DNA of 64,000 nucleotides from Branchiostoma belcheri (GCF_001625305.1 NW_017803909.1:2607638-2671637), one strand, 5' to 3'; positions 1-14,780 are shown, counted from the stretch's first letter. The notes: generated by a model from the sequence alone, not told the origin. Numbers and translations are program-made.

Positions 1-69
1 GCAAAATATTTTACAGTCAATCAGGGGTTTTGATTTTCTTTCTTTAATCTTAATTTTCCACATTTACAG

Positions 70-3000
70 ATCCATGACTCCAACATCACAGAGTTCACCA
101 TACTGCAAGTGTCAGCAGCCAGCCCTGTGTGGACCCTCACCCCCATCAGTACACAGTGCAATATAGGTTAGTGCCATTCTTTTGGGGACTTTTATATACT
201 GTAACTAAGGATCTAAATGGGAAGGATTTAGGTGTGGGAGGAAGGTTCTGCCATTCCTGACAGTCCAAATCTATTCTTGCTATTGCTGAAAAAAGATTTT
301 TAAACAGTGAAAAAGTAAAACAAAATAGTGAGTGAAATTTGATGACGGAGGAAAATTTTAATGGAGAATGACAAGGAAAATTTTATCAAATGTAAATAGA
401 CACCCACATTGTCACCTCTTCCTTGCTCCTCTATCCTTCTTGTCTATTCCCATTTTGTGAAACCATGTTCAGTATATGCAGCTGTCTACCTGTCATACAT
501 CATCATAACAATCTGTTATTAATCTGTCAGTACACATACAAGACCCTATCTCTCCTTATATATAAACTGATATACAAAGTAAATCTGGTACAGTGCAACC
601 TCACTGATTCTATTATACGTGCATACTACACTTTTTGTAAAGTTGCTGTTTAACACAATAAGCTGTTGGTTCCATTGTCTGTCCTACTTCTAAACCTTCT
701 CTTTGGTCCTCTCCCACGATTGCCTGCCTCTGGTTCTAGCTCGTTATGGTAAAGGTAATGTGGAACCATTCAAACATCCTGTCTTCTCTGGATCATCATT
801 GAATGTCTCTATCTTTCCAGCCTCCTTCAGAATGTAGCTATATATAGGAAAATCCTTCTTCATGGAATGCATGAAGTGTTGTGTTTCATATTCTCATGTC
901 CAGTGTTCCTTGCATCTGTTGTGTTGTGGCTCATCTTCTTCAGCACTTGTACTTGCTAATTATTGTACCAGCTTATTATAATTATTATACCAGCTTATTG
1001 TGTCAGCTTATTATATACAAAATATACGAAATATACAAAATATACATGAGCATTTTCAGTTAACCCAGCAATAGAGTAATAGCGTGCGTGCGTGTGTGAG
1101 TGAGTGACTGAGTAAGTATGAGTGACTGAGTGAGTATGAGTGAGTGAGTATGAGTGAGTGAGTGAGTGAGTGAGTTTGTACTATATTCCTTGATGACAGT
1201 ATTATTTCTTTTAATCTTTCGTCCTTTTCTAGACATGAGAATCAATGGAAAGGAGTCTATTCTGATGTGCTTCAAGGCACAGAAACTAAAGACACCCTGT
1301 GCAGGTAAGAGTCTCTTCTAATGGTTAGTTTTCAGTCTGTGAAAAAAGGATATTTCTTGATAAGGATGATACATGTAGGTTGCTCAACAAGGTGGCCTTT
1401 TTTGTGTATTATGAACAGTAGAAGTGAATTAACAATCTTGAGTCTACATGTAGGTTATTGTTGTTGACTGTTTCAACCTGTTTTCTTCTTTCTGTACAGA
1501 AGATGAGGTTGTGTTCACCAACATTGTTTACAACAAGGAACAGGTAAAATCCTGATGTGTTTCTCAGAGTAATGATATAATCATTGAAAAACACTAATTA
1601 CTCTATAATATAGGATTACTTCTAGATATTCTCTACTACAACTCAACTGCAAAGCTACAATGTAGTTAGTATAACCATATTTTTGATAGTCATACTTAGT
1701 AGGTTGAGTCATTCTGTGGTGTTTAGAAAATAAGCTAGACTATTTGTATAGCAAATACAGAATGATTTAGACACTAAAACACACAAAAGAATATTTCACT
1801 TATATGTACCTTGGCATGATTTTGCAGTTCAATTAATTGCTTGCAAAAATACTGGTATTTTCCCAAAATTTCTCTGTTGCTAAAAGAAATATTAACTTGT
1901 CTAAGTGCAGGACTAAGTTATCTGTTGTTCTCTTCCAGATTGACAGTTCAGTCACCCCCTGTTCAGACTTCTACTTCCGCTCCCTGTACACCCCCCCTCC
2001 CAGACCCTCCCCCTCCGACCCCAGCCCCGCCCTGGAGCAGCCCCCTGACGAGGCCAAGGTTGCAGAGGATCAGTCCAAGGCAGAGCTGCAAGCTGCAACC
2101 AAAGTGCAACTTAGTCTCATGGTTATATGGAAGGTTAGACTGACAGAAATGCATATACTAGGTGTTTTACCACCAGCATGGAGATGGCATTTTGCTGATG
2201 ACTTACAAATATAGCTTATTATGATAATGATTCCAAATAACTACATTGTATACAATAATCTTCATTTTCATTTTGTAGCCATTTCTCCTCTTTTCATTAA
2301 GAAAACATCCCTAGTTGAAACATCCCTAGTTTCTATCCCCATTTGAAACTTCAGCATATATGTGGTATTTGACTTGTGCTAGAAGATCCTGACAAACACT
2401 TAAACAAAATTGCATGTATATAATCTTGGCTTTGGTCCATAACATCTAACCCTTGGTAGACGGGGAACAACAGATGATAAACCAGATAGTGAGTGAGTGT
2501 GATAATCTGTCACGCCATTCTTCCTTATCTAGGCATTTGTGGTGGACGACACAGGCAGTCATGTGATCACAGGCCAGCATCACCTGACACTGGACCGCTT
2601 GGACAAGCCAGCCTCCTCATTGGCTGAACCAGAGGTCAGTTATAGGTCACCTGACTTTTGAATTGATCCCCAAAATAACAATGTCATTTAATACAGTGAA
2701 GAGTGGGCAGGTATTTTGAGTTTTGCTCCTCGGTGAATAGTTAACTTGGTCGTTAACTGTTTCTTGGACAAAAATTAACAGCAGGCATGATTTTATATTT
2801 CACCGGACTGAGTATGAATGTCTTCTACTATTGATTCCATACCTACATCTATCTATTTCCATAGCTGTTACAAAGTGTATCTCCTGGTTGATGTCATTGT
2901 ACCTTGTTCCATGATAGCCTGTAGTAGAGCAGCCTCCCATCACCTTCACCAAGCAGGAGGAGACCACTGTGGACCAGGGTGCTGGTGATGAGAACTTGTC

Positions 3001-6000
3001 TCAACTGGTCAAGTACACAGTGAACCATCCCAAGGAGAGCAAACACCCTTTCACTACTGACAGGTTTGTAGTGACAATTGATATAATGTAATAGTGCCTG
3101 CAGTTTTAGGTGTCTCCTTATCATGTGAAAGATTTCTCTTATGGTTTTTATCTGTGGCAGGAAGATAAATTCTGCTCTAATTACCAGTATGATAAGTGTT
3201 TTGTAACTTTGCACAGAATAGAAAAAACAAGACTTGATAATAAAAGAGACTTGACAAAGCACAGCCAGCACTCTAACTTCAGATTTAACCAACATTAATA
3301 TGGTAGGGAAAAGAGACATGCCTGCACATGTACATATACATGCCCCTCCCCTTGGGGCTGACACTGGTAAGAACATGTACACGTGTTCCTGAGCTCAGTG
3401 TTGTGCTTTGGAAAACTGGTGTGGCAGCAACTTCCTTTCAATACAGCAGCTGGCCAAGGTGAAAACTCTCACCATGTCGTAAATAATAATGAGTGTCATT
3501 CTGTCAGAAGGAATGACTATACACTCTTGTGTGTTATTCTAACTTACATCTTATGAACAAATTATGAATCTCAGATTTTACAATACATGTACATGATGTG
3601 TCCTGAATGAGATCCTGTCAAGAATTAGCAGCTAGGCTTGATCAGGACGTAGTGTGTAATCATAGTAACTTATCAACCTTACACTATTCTGTAATACCCC
3701 AAGGGAGATCTTACCCCCTTTTCCATTGGACCTGTTCCAATAGTAGTATTAGGAAAATTCCTTAAAGTTTAAGTTTCCGGCAGGATATATCCCACTGTGT
3801 TTTGCAGTGGAAGCCACCATATGGTGTTTTTGATAAAACTTTTGATTACATTGAAGTGTCAGCAGAAACAAAATCCTTATGGAAACAAGAGCTACACACG
3901 CACTTTGTGTAATGAGTTGTCTTTCTTATTCACATGTTAATAGGAAATTAATGTCTTAAAATAGAAAACACTTTTCAAACGGGTAAAATGGAATCGAGTC
4001 ATCCAGGGTAGCCTGAGTCCCAGACTGTTTTCAGGGCCTTAATGCCCCCCAAGAAATTATACCACACAATTCTGCACCTAGCCATTGTTATGGGCCCGAC
4101 ACATTATGCACATTACGGTCTGCTGGATGTATGGTTAAGCTTATATGGCTGAATACTCATTAATGTATTCAAGTCGCTCATTGTGTCTGTCACAAGTGAT
4201 GCATGTATCCAAGCCAATGATGTGTCGTGGTCTGTATAATGTTTCCACACTAGTTCATCTGGACTTGTTGAATTGCACTAACAGGATTAGAGAATTCCGG
4301 CTACCTGGGCGATTAGGCAATTTTTTTCACCATTTGATTCTCCCACATCTAGTAATACCAGGTTAATAACCTCTGATGGGAAGGTTATTGACCTCTGAGG
4401 GAATCTTGAAAAGCCCTGACTGTGAATTTTCAGTGTCATGTTTAAGGGCTGGATTATAGTTTTTTTCTATGCTCAGATAAAAAGGACAGGCCCCAGATTT
4501 CTAGCTATGATAAAATGCCTTGGATAACAGGTTTTTATGAGGTCATTAAAGTACATGCTTGATGTCAATACTGCCCAAAGATTCCAAACTAGGATGAACT
4601 GTTGATTTATCTACTAAAGAATTATACCTATAATAATTTAACCTTCTCCATGCTGCATAACCCCATTTGGTGCCTAGCAGCTGTAGCCTACATGTACAAA
4701 TGTAGCAGGGAGAAGGTTAATTATTTCAATTCTTGGAAAAAAACAAGATCTGGTGAACACACCTGCAGTTGTTTACAGGCTGCAGGTGTGTGGGTTTTCT
4801 GACAACAGCCCAAGGGTTGAGTGGCAGGGGTTAATATAGTTTCATGTTGGTATGTTAATGCCTGAGTAGCCTGACCATGGGCAGCACAGCAGTACATGAG
4901 TCTCTGCATTAGGATATATTCCAATTGTTTCTACTATTTCACCATTGACTGATGCTATTGATGCCATGCACAGTGAGGGTCCCTACATTTCAGTCACTCA
5001 CTTTCTAAGCCTGGTGTCATCAGAGTTACTGTAATTCATTCCTCCCCGGAAAATTGAAGTCATGCCAAGAAGTATTGCGTGACTTTAGGAGCAAAATGTC
5101 ACAGTATTTCACCTGCAGTGGCTGCCTAGCCCTGTATTAAACCTACACAAACTGGCTGCCAAACGGCTACTTCAGTGGGAGATGGATGGTTCCATGTCAG
5201 AGGTTGTGTTATTATATACATGTGTATACATAATGTAATACTGCGGATATATGTCAGGTATTGCGGTCAGTGCTGATTGAACATTGTGATAAGTGATTAA
5301 GTGATAAGGTAAACACATTCTTTCTACCCGGACCATTTGTTTGGGCTGTAACAGCAGCTGTGCTCGCATGTTAGCACCTCATGTTTAACATGATTTCATT
5401 TCCTGCTAGTCTTTTTAAACATAAGGTGAAACATCAGCCAGTTAACTTTTCTCTTGTCATAACAAAATGTACCTCCATGTGTGTGTCTGTGTGTTTGTGG
5501 TTCCGACCTTCTTTCAGCATAATTGAGGCAGCTATTGATGAATTGACCTGTAATGATATTTGGTATGTGGGTAGGTCTTGAGAAAAAAAGGTCAACGTTG
5601 ATTCTGGGCCTCCTAGCTGATTTCCTTGTTTACCATTGCTGTGCTTTCTGAAGAACTTTGAAGATTTGAAAAATTGTATTGTCTTGCCTGTATATAAGGA
5701 AAAAGGTGAACCACAATGATATCATTTCCTCACTCTAGATCTGATCTAGGAGGTTAAAAAACTCCTATGTCTGATCCATACATACGTAGATTTTGTAGCC
5801 ATGAAGACGCCATGCAGCACACATCGTCTTCATCAATCAGTATCCCAGCAATGACTCACACAGCTGAGTGTTAATCAGTGGGTGTAGGAGGTACTACAGA
5901 GCTGGGGTTGCTCACAAGGCTTGTCGGCTCCTTGGCCTCTCCTGGATTATTAGCAACATTCCTCCAACTTTTCACAAACGTAGGTGGCATACGTGCAGGG

Positions 6001-9000
6001 AGAAGTAGCCTTCAGGGAGGAAGGTTAATTCGTGGATCAGTTGCCACATGGTGTATGTGCTCGGGCCTTGATTGTGACTTTCCTTTGAAGTATGTTTGCT
6101 GACATTAAGGAAGACATTTGCACATTATGTCTTACATGTGGTATACATAAGAGTCAGATCACATACCTGCCCAAAGAGGTAGTTTATGTTTTGGTTAGTA
6201 TCCAGAATTTGATTAAAATGCAGCAGGGGTCTGTGGTAGTACTGGCTGGAATTCTCAGGGATCTTGTCTCTGTTGTTTTTGATAACTTATAAATTAGACT
6301 TCACAGCCTGGTAAATATTAATCCTCAGCAGGTGTATGTACATGTACATGTATGTAGTTTGTTGAGGGAGTTTGAATAACCTTCTACTAGACAGTCTTGG
6401 TATTTGCTTTAGAACATTTGTATTGAAAATTCACAAGAAGAAACAGAAGTTGACATTTTACCAGGAAAAACAAATTCTGGTTTTAGACACTCTCTACTTA
6501 TCTTACTTTTCTGCTCTGTTTTAGAAAATGTGTCCAATAGACCAGTTTTGGTAGGATAGTTGTATGTCTTGGATATGATATGTGTATACCACATTGCCAT
6601 TTGTCTAATCTACATGTATGATGTGAAGTAGATTTAAGACATACTCTGACTAAATGTTGTGTTTCTCCAGACTGTGTGTGGCTGGGGTGAGCCTGGTGGT
6701 GCACAACTGCAGTGGGTGTGAGCTGTACATACAGGTGGAGACAGACCCCACCTCACAGAACGGGTAAGTCACACACTTTCCATCCATGTACTGCACTAAG
6801 GCCATGTTGATTTGATTATATTGATGACATCAGCCCCCCTGCATGAATTTTCGTGCATTTAAAAAAAAATGTTTTCGACCATACTGTAAATTGTACAAAG
6901 TAGCTGCAAAATGAGCAAATACATTTGTATATGTCGTACATTGAAAAAAATATTAGAAAATGATACTAATGTCGCAGAATGCCAAAATCCATTCCAAAGG
7001 ACAAGAAGAAAATGTGAAGGAATGAAAATGAAGAGTCTATTATTCACCATGCCAATAAAAAATTTGTTCAACCTTCATGACCACCTAGATATCAAAGTAA
7101 AGGCACCTTTTTTTTACCAATTTTTTTTATATTCACACGTTCGCATCAGTTTTGGGGTTCCCAGAGGATGTCATCCATATCAAATTAACATAGCCTAACT
7201 GTACCACCCTGGTTTCGAAGGTAAAGCAAGGTGATGTCTAACATCTAATTCCTATACATGTAGAGGCACATTGTGATTTGTACATGTTCATCAAGATGAC
7301 ATATCACTCATGTCCCCTGCAGTCATGTTTTCATGCCACAGTAAACCTAATAGTCTTGTCCTCTGACCTTCTTAACAGACAGAATAAGCCGACTGTGAGC
7401 AGAGAGAGCACACCTTGATCTCATTACTTCACAAGTGGTCCCATTGGGCATTTTTTTTGTACAAAGCTATAGGACTGATTAAGCCGGAATCGAAGAACAA
7501 TTTGCTGCATCTGTGATTGGATCAATGACTGGTCCACAGCATGAAGTGGTCACTAAATTCGCCATGCGATGTAACCTCATTGCTGAAGATGGTATACTAT
7601 ATGACATTTACAATTATTCCTGATTTTCTTCAGGGGGGTTAGAAAGGGATCCTTTCCTAGGAAGCTGTTAGGACAATTTGACAAAACATTCCTATAGCTA
7701 ATTGGTACCCCAGGAGGAACAACTAACAGAGCAGAGCAGATCCAGAAAAGAGGGAACACCTGCTGTTCCCATTATTCCAACTAGTTTGAACAACATGTAG
7801 TTTGTTCCCTGTTTGTTACTGATTCATCATCTTGGTGTGGCTAGTAACAAGCAAAGTTTATGAAAGTTGTGCTAATGGTTCACAGTCTATAGTGACTGAC
7901 AGCATGTTCTGGTTTGAACCAGTTTGTCCTTGTTTTAATTCTAATGAAGGCTGTTGTCTCAGTTGACTGCAGGCTCAGGTTTGAATCAGTTTGTCCTTGT
8001 TTATTGTGAAGGTTGTGGTCTTGGTTGACTGCAGGCCCTTGTTTGAACTTGGGTTTAGCCTTTTGATGAAGGCTGTGGGCTCCGTTGTCCTTGTTTGTTC
8101 TTTTTTTTCTCATGAAGGTTGTGGTCTGTTGACTGCAGGCTGGTTTATACTAGTTTAGCTGGTTTAAACTAGTTTTTTCTTGTTTTTTTTTACAAAGGCC
8201 TTGGTCCTTGCTGACTCCAGTCCCTTGTTTGAACCAGCTTGTCCCTGTTTTTTTTCTGTCTCTTTAATCACGATCTCTTTTAGATTTACCCCGTATCAGA
8301 GTGAATCAGAGCAGAACCAATAATGTTCCCCCAACCTACACATTGCATCATTGACTGCACAGCCATTATGTGTATTGGATGCACACTTCCACAATATTGG
8401 TATCCACTGAGCGTACCTGTAATGGCATTATTTTGGATGTAGATATGATTGATCCTTATTTTATGCTAGAACAGACATACATGTGTACATGTAAGTTGAT
8501 TAGTTGACCAATGTTTCCATCTTATTTTCGCATATAACTATCGAGTCTTGTATACCAATATCTGATGTATGATGCAATCAACATGTACATACACCAAATC
8601 TGTTTAACCTGCCTCGTTCTATGCGTAGCCTGCTGCAGAACAAATTGAGTGCACTGGTATTGGTTTCATCGAGAATTCTTGTGGTTACGTAGCTCAATGG
8701 TTTTATACATGCCACCAGGCACAAGTAATTACTTTATTGGAAGAAGGATTGCCTATTGACTGCTCATCTTAGGGAAGCTTGAAAGGAGACTCCTGACCTC
8801 ATTGCTAAGACAAGATGCAGCTACATGTATGATTGCCTGAAGGCATAATACATTTTGCATTAAAAACAACTACGTATTGCAAGGTAATATGGAGCATCTT
8901 AGTAAAGTACAGAGGTTAATGTTCACACATTTTCACCTGTTTTCTTCTGCCAATTAAAGCTGATGTTTTCTTACTCACTACATCACCTAAGACACTTAAG

Positions 9001-11247
9001 AAATATACAGCCTTTAATTGCTAGCTGGGTGGCCTGACAACTGTTGTATTCCCACACATACATAGTTTTCAAGCCTGATCGATGTTTGTATATTTGTTAC
9101 CAAGTAACCAAGGCCAGGTTGGAAAACTAGTTAGAGCTTAGCCAAAAGAACGACGGGAAAAATGACAATCTTTATTGAGCAAAATCAATAATATAACTAT
9201 TTAGTTATTAATCCTATTGTGTTTGCTAAATACAATTTGTACTGCTGGGCTGTGAAAATATTTACCATATAGTAGTTATGCCTTATGCATCCAAATAACC
9301 TCGATAGTTTTTTCCTATTTTCAATTCTATTGGGCATCTGTAGCATCTCAAATTACCTGTACAAGTCATTCACAGAAGCCTTCAGCTAGTCAGTAATTAT
9401 AAAGGGAATTTCAGACCTGGTTATTTTATGTTCTCTTTGTAGTTCAACTAAAAGGAAACACACTTGGATTTTGCTTTAGATGACATTGTATTGCAGTAAC
9501 AAAATATAAAAAGCACTTCCCCGTACATAACAATACAGAGGTTTAAGTTCCCATCGATCAGGAACATTAAATATAGATTTTCCATCACCACAGCCCATAT
9601 TAAAGACTTCTCAATTATCACACCTGAATATGTTGTCAATACCAAATGATAGTCTGATCCTGCTCTCCTGAATTTTGATTGCTTCATAATTTGGCAATTT
9701 GCCCGGCCCATATTTATTCAGATAATGAGGTGCCATTCCCTATTTCCATAGGCAATCACGTTGGACTACGGTCCATTGAGAGCCGGTATTGTGATCCTGA
9801 CAATCGATAAATGGTAGGGCCCCAACCGCCTTTTGAGGTGGTTAAAGCTGGTTTGAAGCAGAATATACTGATGGGGCCGTGGTACATTTTAAAGAGACAC
9901 AACAGACAGGCTCTTAGATATCAGTTGAAGATGAAGTGACACAAGTATCTAACATTCTCTTAAGGGACATGCATATATCTTGAGATAAGGGTTGAGGAAT
10001 GCAGGGAAGGACCTGTTTTTCAGACAGACATCTTGGCCCACTTTTCTGGGTTGTGGGAAATTTTTGGCAGCCACTCCTTGGTTGCCCGCCAGCCATCATG
10101 ACGGGAGTCTAGGGAGAGACATGCCGGCACAATTGGGGTTATGCCTGACGTACAGATGTGGACCTGCATACTAAAAACTCTGCAGTTGGATTACTCTCAA
10201 CTTCACATACTTACCGGTAGTCCTGGCTGCAAAAAATGCATTTCTGTTCCAATTAGTACTCAAAATATTACTCAAATTATTCAGAATTATGTTAGCAAGA
10301 AGTGGGCACAGTTCAAGTTCAATCTTTGGTTGATGAGACATTTTTTGGCAACCTGACATCTATAGATATTATTGTCATCTACAGGTTAGACACTGGTATT
10401 CCACCAGGTGTGGGAGCTGAAGGTGCTTTTTATGTGACATAAGTCCAGTGGAAAAGTTGTTGTTGATTTAAGTGAGAAACTATGTGCACTAACGGAGGAT
10501 TCATTGACCTGTTCTGTGTTATGTAACTAACAGTGTCACAGCTGTCATGGCATTACCTCGATGTTTGACAAATCAGCTGAAACTCTGACATAGAAACACA
10601 ATCATTATTATTTGTTAAAGTCCTCACCGCAACCATTTTGGTTGAGCATGGCGGCACCCATCTCCGCTTCTATAGCTCTTGGGCCACACAGTTGTGGGAT
10701 CACTACAGCAGGGGGCTAATCCACTTGTAGTGCATGTGTGCATTTAACTCCCATACTTTATCTCGAATGCTGAGTGCTAAGCAGAGAAAGCAGTATGTGG
10801 CATTTTTAAAGTCTTTTGTATGACTCAGCCGAGGATCGAACTCACGACCTACCAAATGCCAGACAAACACTCTACCCACTTCTCCATTGCACCAGTCAAC
10901 AATAGTTGTACTGTAACATAATTTTTGTGTAAATTTAACTGTTCTTGTTCCCCGGCAGTGCACTGATGCTGAAGTCGCCCGTCCACCAGCCAGCCATCTC
11001 GTACCTGAACACCTTCACCTGGATCAGTGGTGCAGCACTGGGGTTCAGCCTGGCAGCCGGGGAGACCAGACAGCTGACCATGGAGGCCTGTTTCTGCCGT
11101 CCAGGGGTCTACAACCTCAGTAACATCAACATCTTCGCAGGCAGGGGGGCGGGCAAGGGTTCACAGCTCGACGTTAACTTAGAACAGCTAGCATTACAGA
11201 AACAAAATGCACCTTCTCTCATGGTGGTTAGTAATAATTGTGGTTGA
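70..11247 (+). CDS. TRAPPC8: TRAPPC8-like, C-terminal eight exons (5' end outside window)
   Basis: Coding exons, joined in consistent phase with AG/GT borders: 70-166, 1233-1304, 1500-1543, 1939-2133, 2533-2634, 2918-3063, 6671-6763, 10959-11247 (stop TGA). They give 345 residues, about the last quarter of the roughly 1,430-residue human protein. Diagnostic stretches are VIWKAFVVDD...GQHHLTL, VSLVVHNCSG, NTFTWISG, ACFCRPGVYNLSN and the tail QKQNAPSLMVVSNN. They match the C-terminal beta-rich part of TRAPPC8 as I remember it. A proline-rich insert lies in exon 1939-2133. TRAPPC8 is a subunit of the TRAPPIII tethering and Rab1-GEF complex acting in ER-Golgi traffic and autophagy. The gene runs in from the left edge, so its promoter and start are not visible. 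TRAPPC8 fits better than other TRAPP subunits, but this rests on recall. Confidence 0.85.
1078..1173. repeat. (GAGT)n-type short tandem repeat
   Basis: GTGAGTGAGT-type tetranucleotide repeat with interspersed GACT and GTAT variants, in the TRAPPC8 intron about 60 bases upstream of the exon at 1233. It encodes only low-complexity frames. Confidence 0.85.
3064..6670 (+). other. TRAPPC8 intron (3.6 kb), no gene seen
   Basis: This intron runs from donor GTTTGT at 3064 to the acceptor at 6670. It is AT-rich, and short open frames show no recognisable domain or splice support. A small palindrome lies near 4759-4789 (an ACCTGCAG arm, then CTGCAGGT). I see no RNA gene or mobile-element coding region. 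Confidence 0.7.
7905..8250. repeat. Degenerate tandem repeat, about 70-80 bp unit
   Basis: Four to five diverged units share the pattern 'GTTTGAAnCAGTTTGTCCTTGTTT ... TGAAGGnTGTGGnCT ... TTGACTGCAGGC'. Unit borders are blurred by poly-T length changes. The array is intronic and non-coding. Confidence 0.65.
10690..10905 (-). mobile_element. tRNA-derived SINE (amphioxus-type), minus strand
   Basis: On the minus strand a tRNA-like head runs from about 10905. It has an A-box-like GGGTAGAGTG and a B-box-like GAGTTCGATCCTC. A tRNA-unrelated body follows, including GTATGGGAGTTAAATGCAC and GGATTAGCCCCCTGCTG. The spacing suits an internal RNA polymerase III promoter. It lies about 50 bases upstream of the last TRAPPC8 exon. 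A functional tRNA is unlikely because the 5' acceptor stem is not formed and the sequence continues well past the T arm. Confidence 0.6.
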
Positions 11248-14200
11248 TTATTTTTTCCACAGTCAGTGTTACAGTACATGTACACAAGTGCTACTATATA
11301 ACTAACTTCATCCAACAGTCAGAAGCAAAGTCTTCATATAGGTATTTTGTATGGTGCTCTTATATCTACATGGCATGAAAGATGGGCAGAGTATTTTCAA
11401 GTTGTACTACATAGTAAGTAACACAATACATGTACGATGTACATCAAAAAGTCACTATCTGGCTAAATCTTACACTTTTTTAATTTCTACTTTGCTGATG
11501 ATGTAAGCAGGATCAGTTGAGCACTGGTATACGTAGTAAGAAAATGATATAAAGAATACAGCCTTTTTTCCTAATTCCTATAATCATTATGGAAACTATT
11601 GCACATGATAAAGAACCAAACATATGTTGATCAGAGCGCTCAAGTTTTGGGAGTATGTGAAAAGATACACATTTTTCTGTACAATAATGATTTTACGATC
11701 ACATGTACCAGGCATATTGTTTTCTACTTTCTAAAGTAGAGAGTGGTGCTCAGAATTGGAGGTTATCAGAAGATAGATGTATTTACAGTTTTAGGGAAGA
11801 AGGAAATTGTCATCAATTTGGGTTCCATAGTGACGTATGCACAACCCACCCATAGTAGTAATGGGGCTACTGATCAGATTATGAACCCTTTCAGGTAAAA
11901 GTCAGGTAAAGTCCGATATCTTGACTGTTAGCTTTTTTCCATACACCGTCAAACCTTGTCTTACTAGGGCCAACAGCAATTGCCACAGACTTCCGTTATT
12001 TTTGTCTGAAGGTGCACATGTTTACGCACGCTTGCCTTATAGTATTGCAGACAAGACCTTTCCATGGGCGGATCAGAGATTATTCTCTACTTTAAAAGGC
12101 TCAAGAAAAAGTAACCGTAGCATTTAGGATCATGTAGATCAGAGGAAAAGGCCACTTACCACGTCACAGTTACATGGATACATATTCTGTGTACTTTTGC
12201 TTTAAGTCTTTGGCAAATGTGAAAAGGATGTTTTTAATGCCAGTCATCCATTAGTGAAACCTTTCTGCTGGTAGGAGGGATGAATGTTGGAATAAGGGCT
12301 TTGTTTTGGACTTTGTCATCCTGGTTTCCTCGGTATCATGTTTCATATTCAGTCTGGCGTTTCAAAAATGATAGTCCATACCTAGTAAGTTTCATTTTCT
12401 TTATATCAAAAGGGTAGAATATATACAGTTTTGATATTGTGACTAATTTATATCTTACCTAGTACCAACTGACAATTGTTGGCAGGATTTTCCATTTTAC
12501 TACATGTCTTTTGCTTAAGCATTTTTGTTAAAATAGAACTAAATACAAGACTAAATCTCCCACATGAAGTTGTATGGTCTTTTGCCATGTAAACATAAGG
12601 ATATTGTATGTACTTCAGGAATAGGTAAACAGAAATAAGTTGTTGTTTTTTTTCTCCAGGAAGCCTTCAAAAGAATTTCATGGTGTTATAAGAATATATT
12701 GTTTGCTGCTATGATTGCCAAACTGTGCATGTACTAGTATGTGCTAGGAAAAAAAAAATTTCTTAACTTTAACAACACATGTGAGAAAATGTATCTTACT
12801 TCCAACGATGGCATCTGATACTAGTAAGCATTATACCATAATAGCAAAATATCTAAATATGTTATAACTAGTTGTAAATACAAGAATAGCCAAATATGTC
12901 ATTTGTTAATCATCACAACTCTAAGAAAACATTCTGTAAACTTCCATTTTTCAATTGCACATAATAATTTTGTCAGAGTCTGATAAAGCTATGAGAGTTT
13001 ATCATAATCATAAGATGCTGCAGTTTTTTTTACTGCAGGTTTCCTTTAATTTTCATGTCTCTGTGAAATGAATATTAACCAAGATATATGCATTTTTGGT
13101 TTGATGAACAAGTGTAAGCCAGGGGCATTGTCTTACTGGAAAGCACATATGAATGTAGCTTTATAGATGAACTTGACAGCTTGTATCTGTAAGGCAATGT
13201 CAGCATATAGACTACACAAAAACTCTGTGCGTAGACACTTTGCAAAGTAGTGGGTGATTAATTAGATCTATCACAATTAAGTTTTTGTCCATCATAGCAG
13301 GCTATCCAGACAAGTATTTTATTTATCTGTTGTTCCTGCATCAGGGTCTTTTTCAAGAAAGTAGTTTTAAATTCCTGCCAAAGTTGCTGCATTTCTTTAC
13401 AAAAAGATGATAAAACCATAGCAATCACAATTTATCAAAAATTTTGACTCCCAAAAACGTTTAAAACACAAAAAATTCTCATTAATACAGAATGCCCCAA
13501 AGAAAGTCAGTTATGTTTCTTGAAAATTATCTTTTAGTTCTCTAGTTCAAACAATTGGATCTGATTATAATGGAAGCTAGTTCATATTTTTCATTGAAGT
13601 CCAGAAATTGATGCTTGGTATATAGAATGCCATGAATTTGTAGTGTGCACAAACATCACAAATAGCTACTGCAATATTGGAAACGAATTTGAAACATTTA
13701 GCACTGCACTTTGAAGTGTTGGAAAACGATTACATGTACATACGGAGACATTTGACGTATCAAACGTGCTAGGAGAATATAATAGAATTCTGTATATGTA
13801 ATGTAGCATGGATGAAATTGAGGTTGTAATGTTTACAGAGATGAAAATGTAATATGCTTTTAATGGAATAATAAAATTGCATCAAACAGATAATTTCTTA
13901 CATGTGTACCCATACTTGTACATTTTACAACAGTATTAACATCTATAGATAGATTTAAGTGCAGTTATTTATTATTTTGTGACCTTTATGGTCTTGCTAT
14001 GTTTACCAAAGGAAAACAATTTGGTTTTGATCAGTTTCTTCTTCCTCTTCTTCTTCTCCAAACGGTGACCTGAACTAATGATGTGTCTGTTACCATGGTA
14101 ACTATTGTTGGGTTACATCATGTTGTAATTTATACAGCTGAATTTATAGCAGGAGGGATTTAGACTTAAGGCAGTACGTTCTGCAGACGTGCTACCTGGC

Positions 14201-14770
14201 CACTTCTTAGTGCATAGTGAACTAGACTCGGATCAAAGGCTACAACCAGGTCGAAATGAGACCCTTATCGCTGATTGGCTAATTACATGTAGATAAGATA
14301 AGAACGCTTTGCACTTAGAAGGTTATAACGCCCTGCACTTGATGAGGGCACAGAAAAGGTATAATGTTACAATGGGGAGTGGTCTGACTCTCTATCAAAC
14401 GCGAACAAAGTCGGGACAGGTCTAATCCTGAGTCTATTCGTAAATGACTGGTACGAATGATATAGACAAATCGTCGGTGAAACAACTCGACACAGACATT
14501 TGAATCTGCTAGTAGTCTAACCCACCATGACTATTTTATCACTGTGCAACCACATGTATGAGTCCACAGACTCTACACATCACTCGGAAGGCATTAGTAG
14601 AGAAAATACGCACATTATACTTTATTGTTAACAGAAAAACTAGAAAATTCCTAAACAGGTACTAACAGGTGTGGAGCTATGCATCGGCATGTGCAGAAAT
14701 GTTTCCCCGTGAGCGTTTTCCCGCGGTCCTCTCTGGTTGGGCAATTCCCCAGAAAGGGGCGTGGCCACCT
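11248..14770. other. TRAPPC8-aquaporin intergenic region
   Basis: This 3.5 kb AT-rich segment lies between the TRAPPC8 stop and the aquaporin promoter. It should include the TRAPPC8 3' UTR. No reading frame with splice support was seen. The last 600 bases turn less AT-rich toward the aquaporin promoter. Confidence 0.6.
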
Positions 14771-14780
14771 GGTCTATAAT
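14764..14780 (+). promoter_or_regulatory. Possible aquaporin core promoter (TATA-like plus E-box)
   Basis: A CACCTG E-box is followed by CTATAATTG. The TATA-like core lies about 100 bases upstream of the aquaporin ATG at 14876, a plausible core promoter and short 5' UTR. The call rests on motif and spacing only. Confidence 0.35.

Larger units (their letters stand above)
6764..10958 (+). other. Last TRAPPC8 intron (4.2 kb) with repeats
   Basis: This intron runs from donor GTAAGT at 6764 to an acceptor ending at 10958. It contains a degenerate tandem array (about 7905-8250) and a minus-strand tRNA-derived SINE (about 10690-10905). I see nothing else that can be supported. Confidence 0.7.

Noticed and set aside
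1078..1173. CRISPR-like or regulatory repeat
   Set aside because: It is a simple tetranucleotide repeat in an animal intron, without a spacer structure.
10700..10905. Possible functional tRNA gene on the minus strand
   Set aside because: A- and B-box-like sequence is present, but the acceptor stem is not formed and an unrelated body follows, so a SINE fits better.
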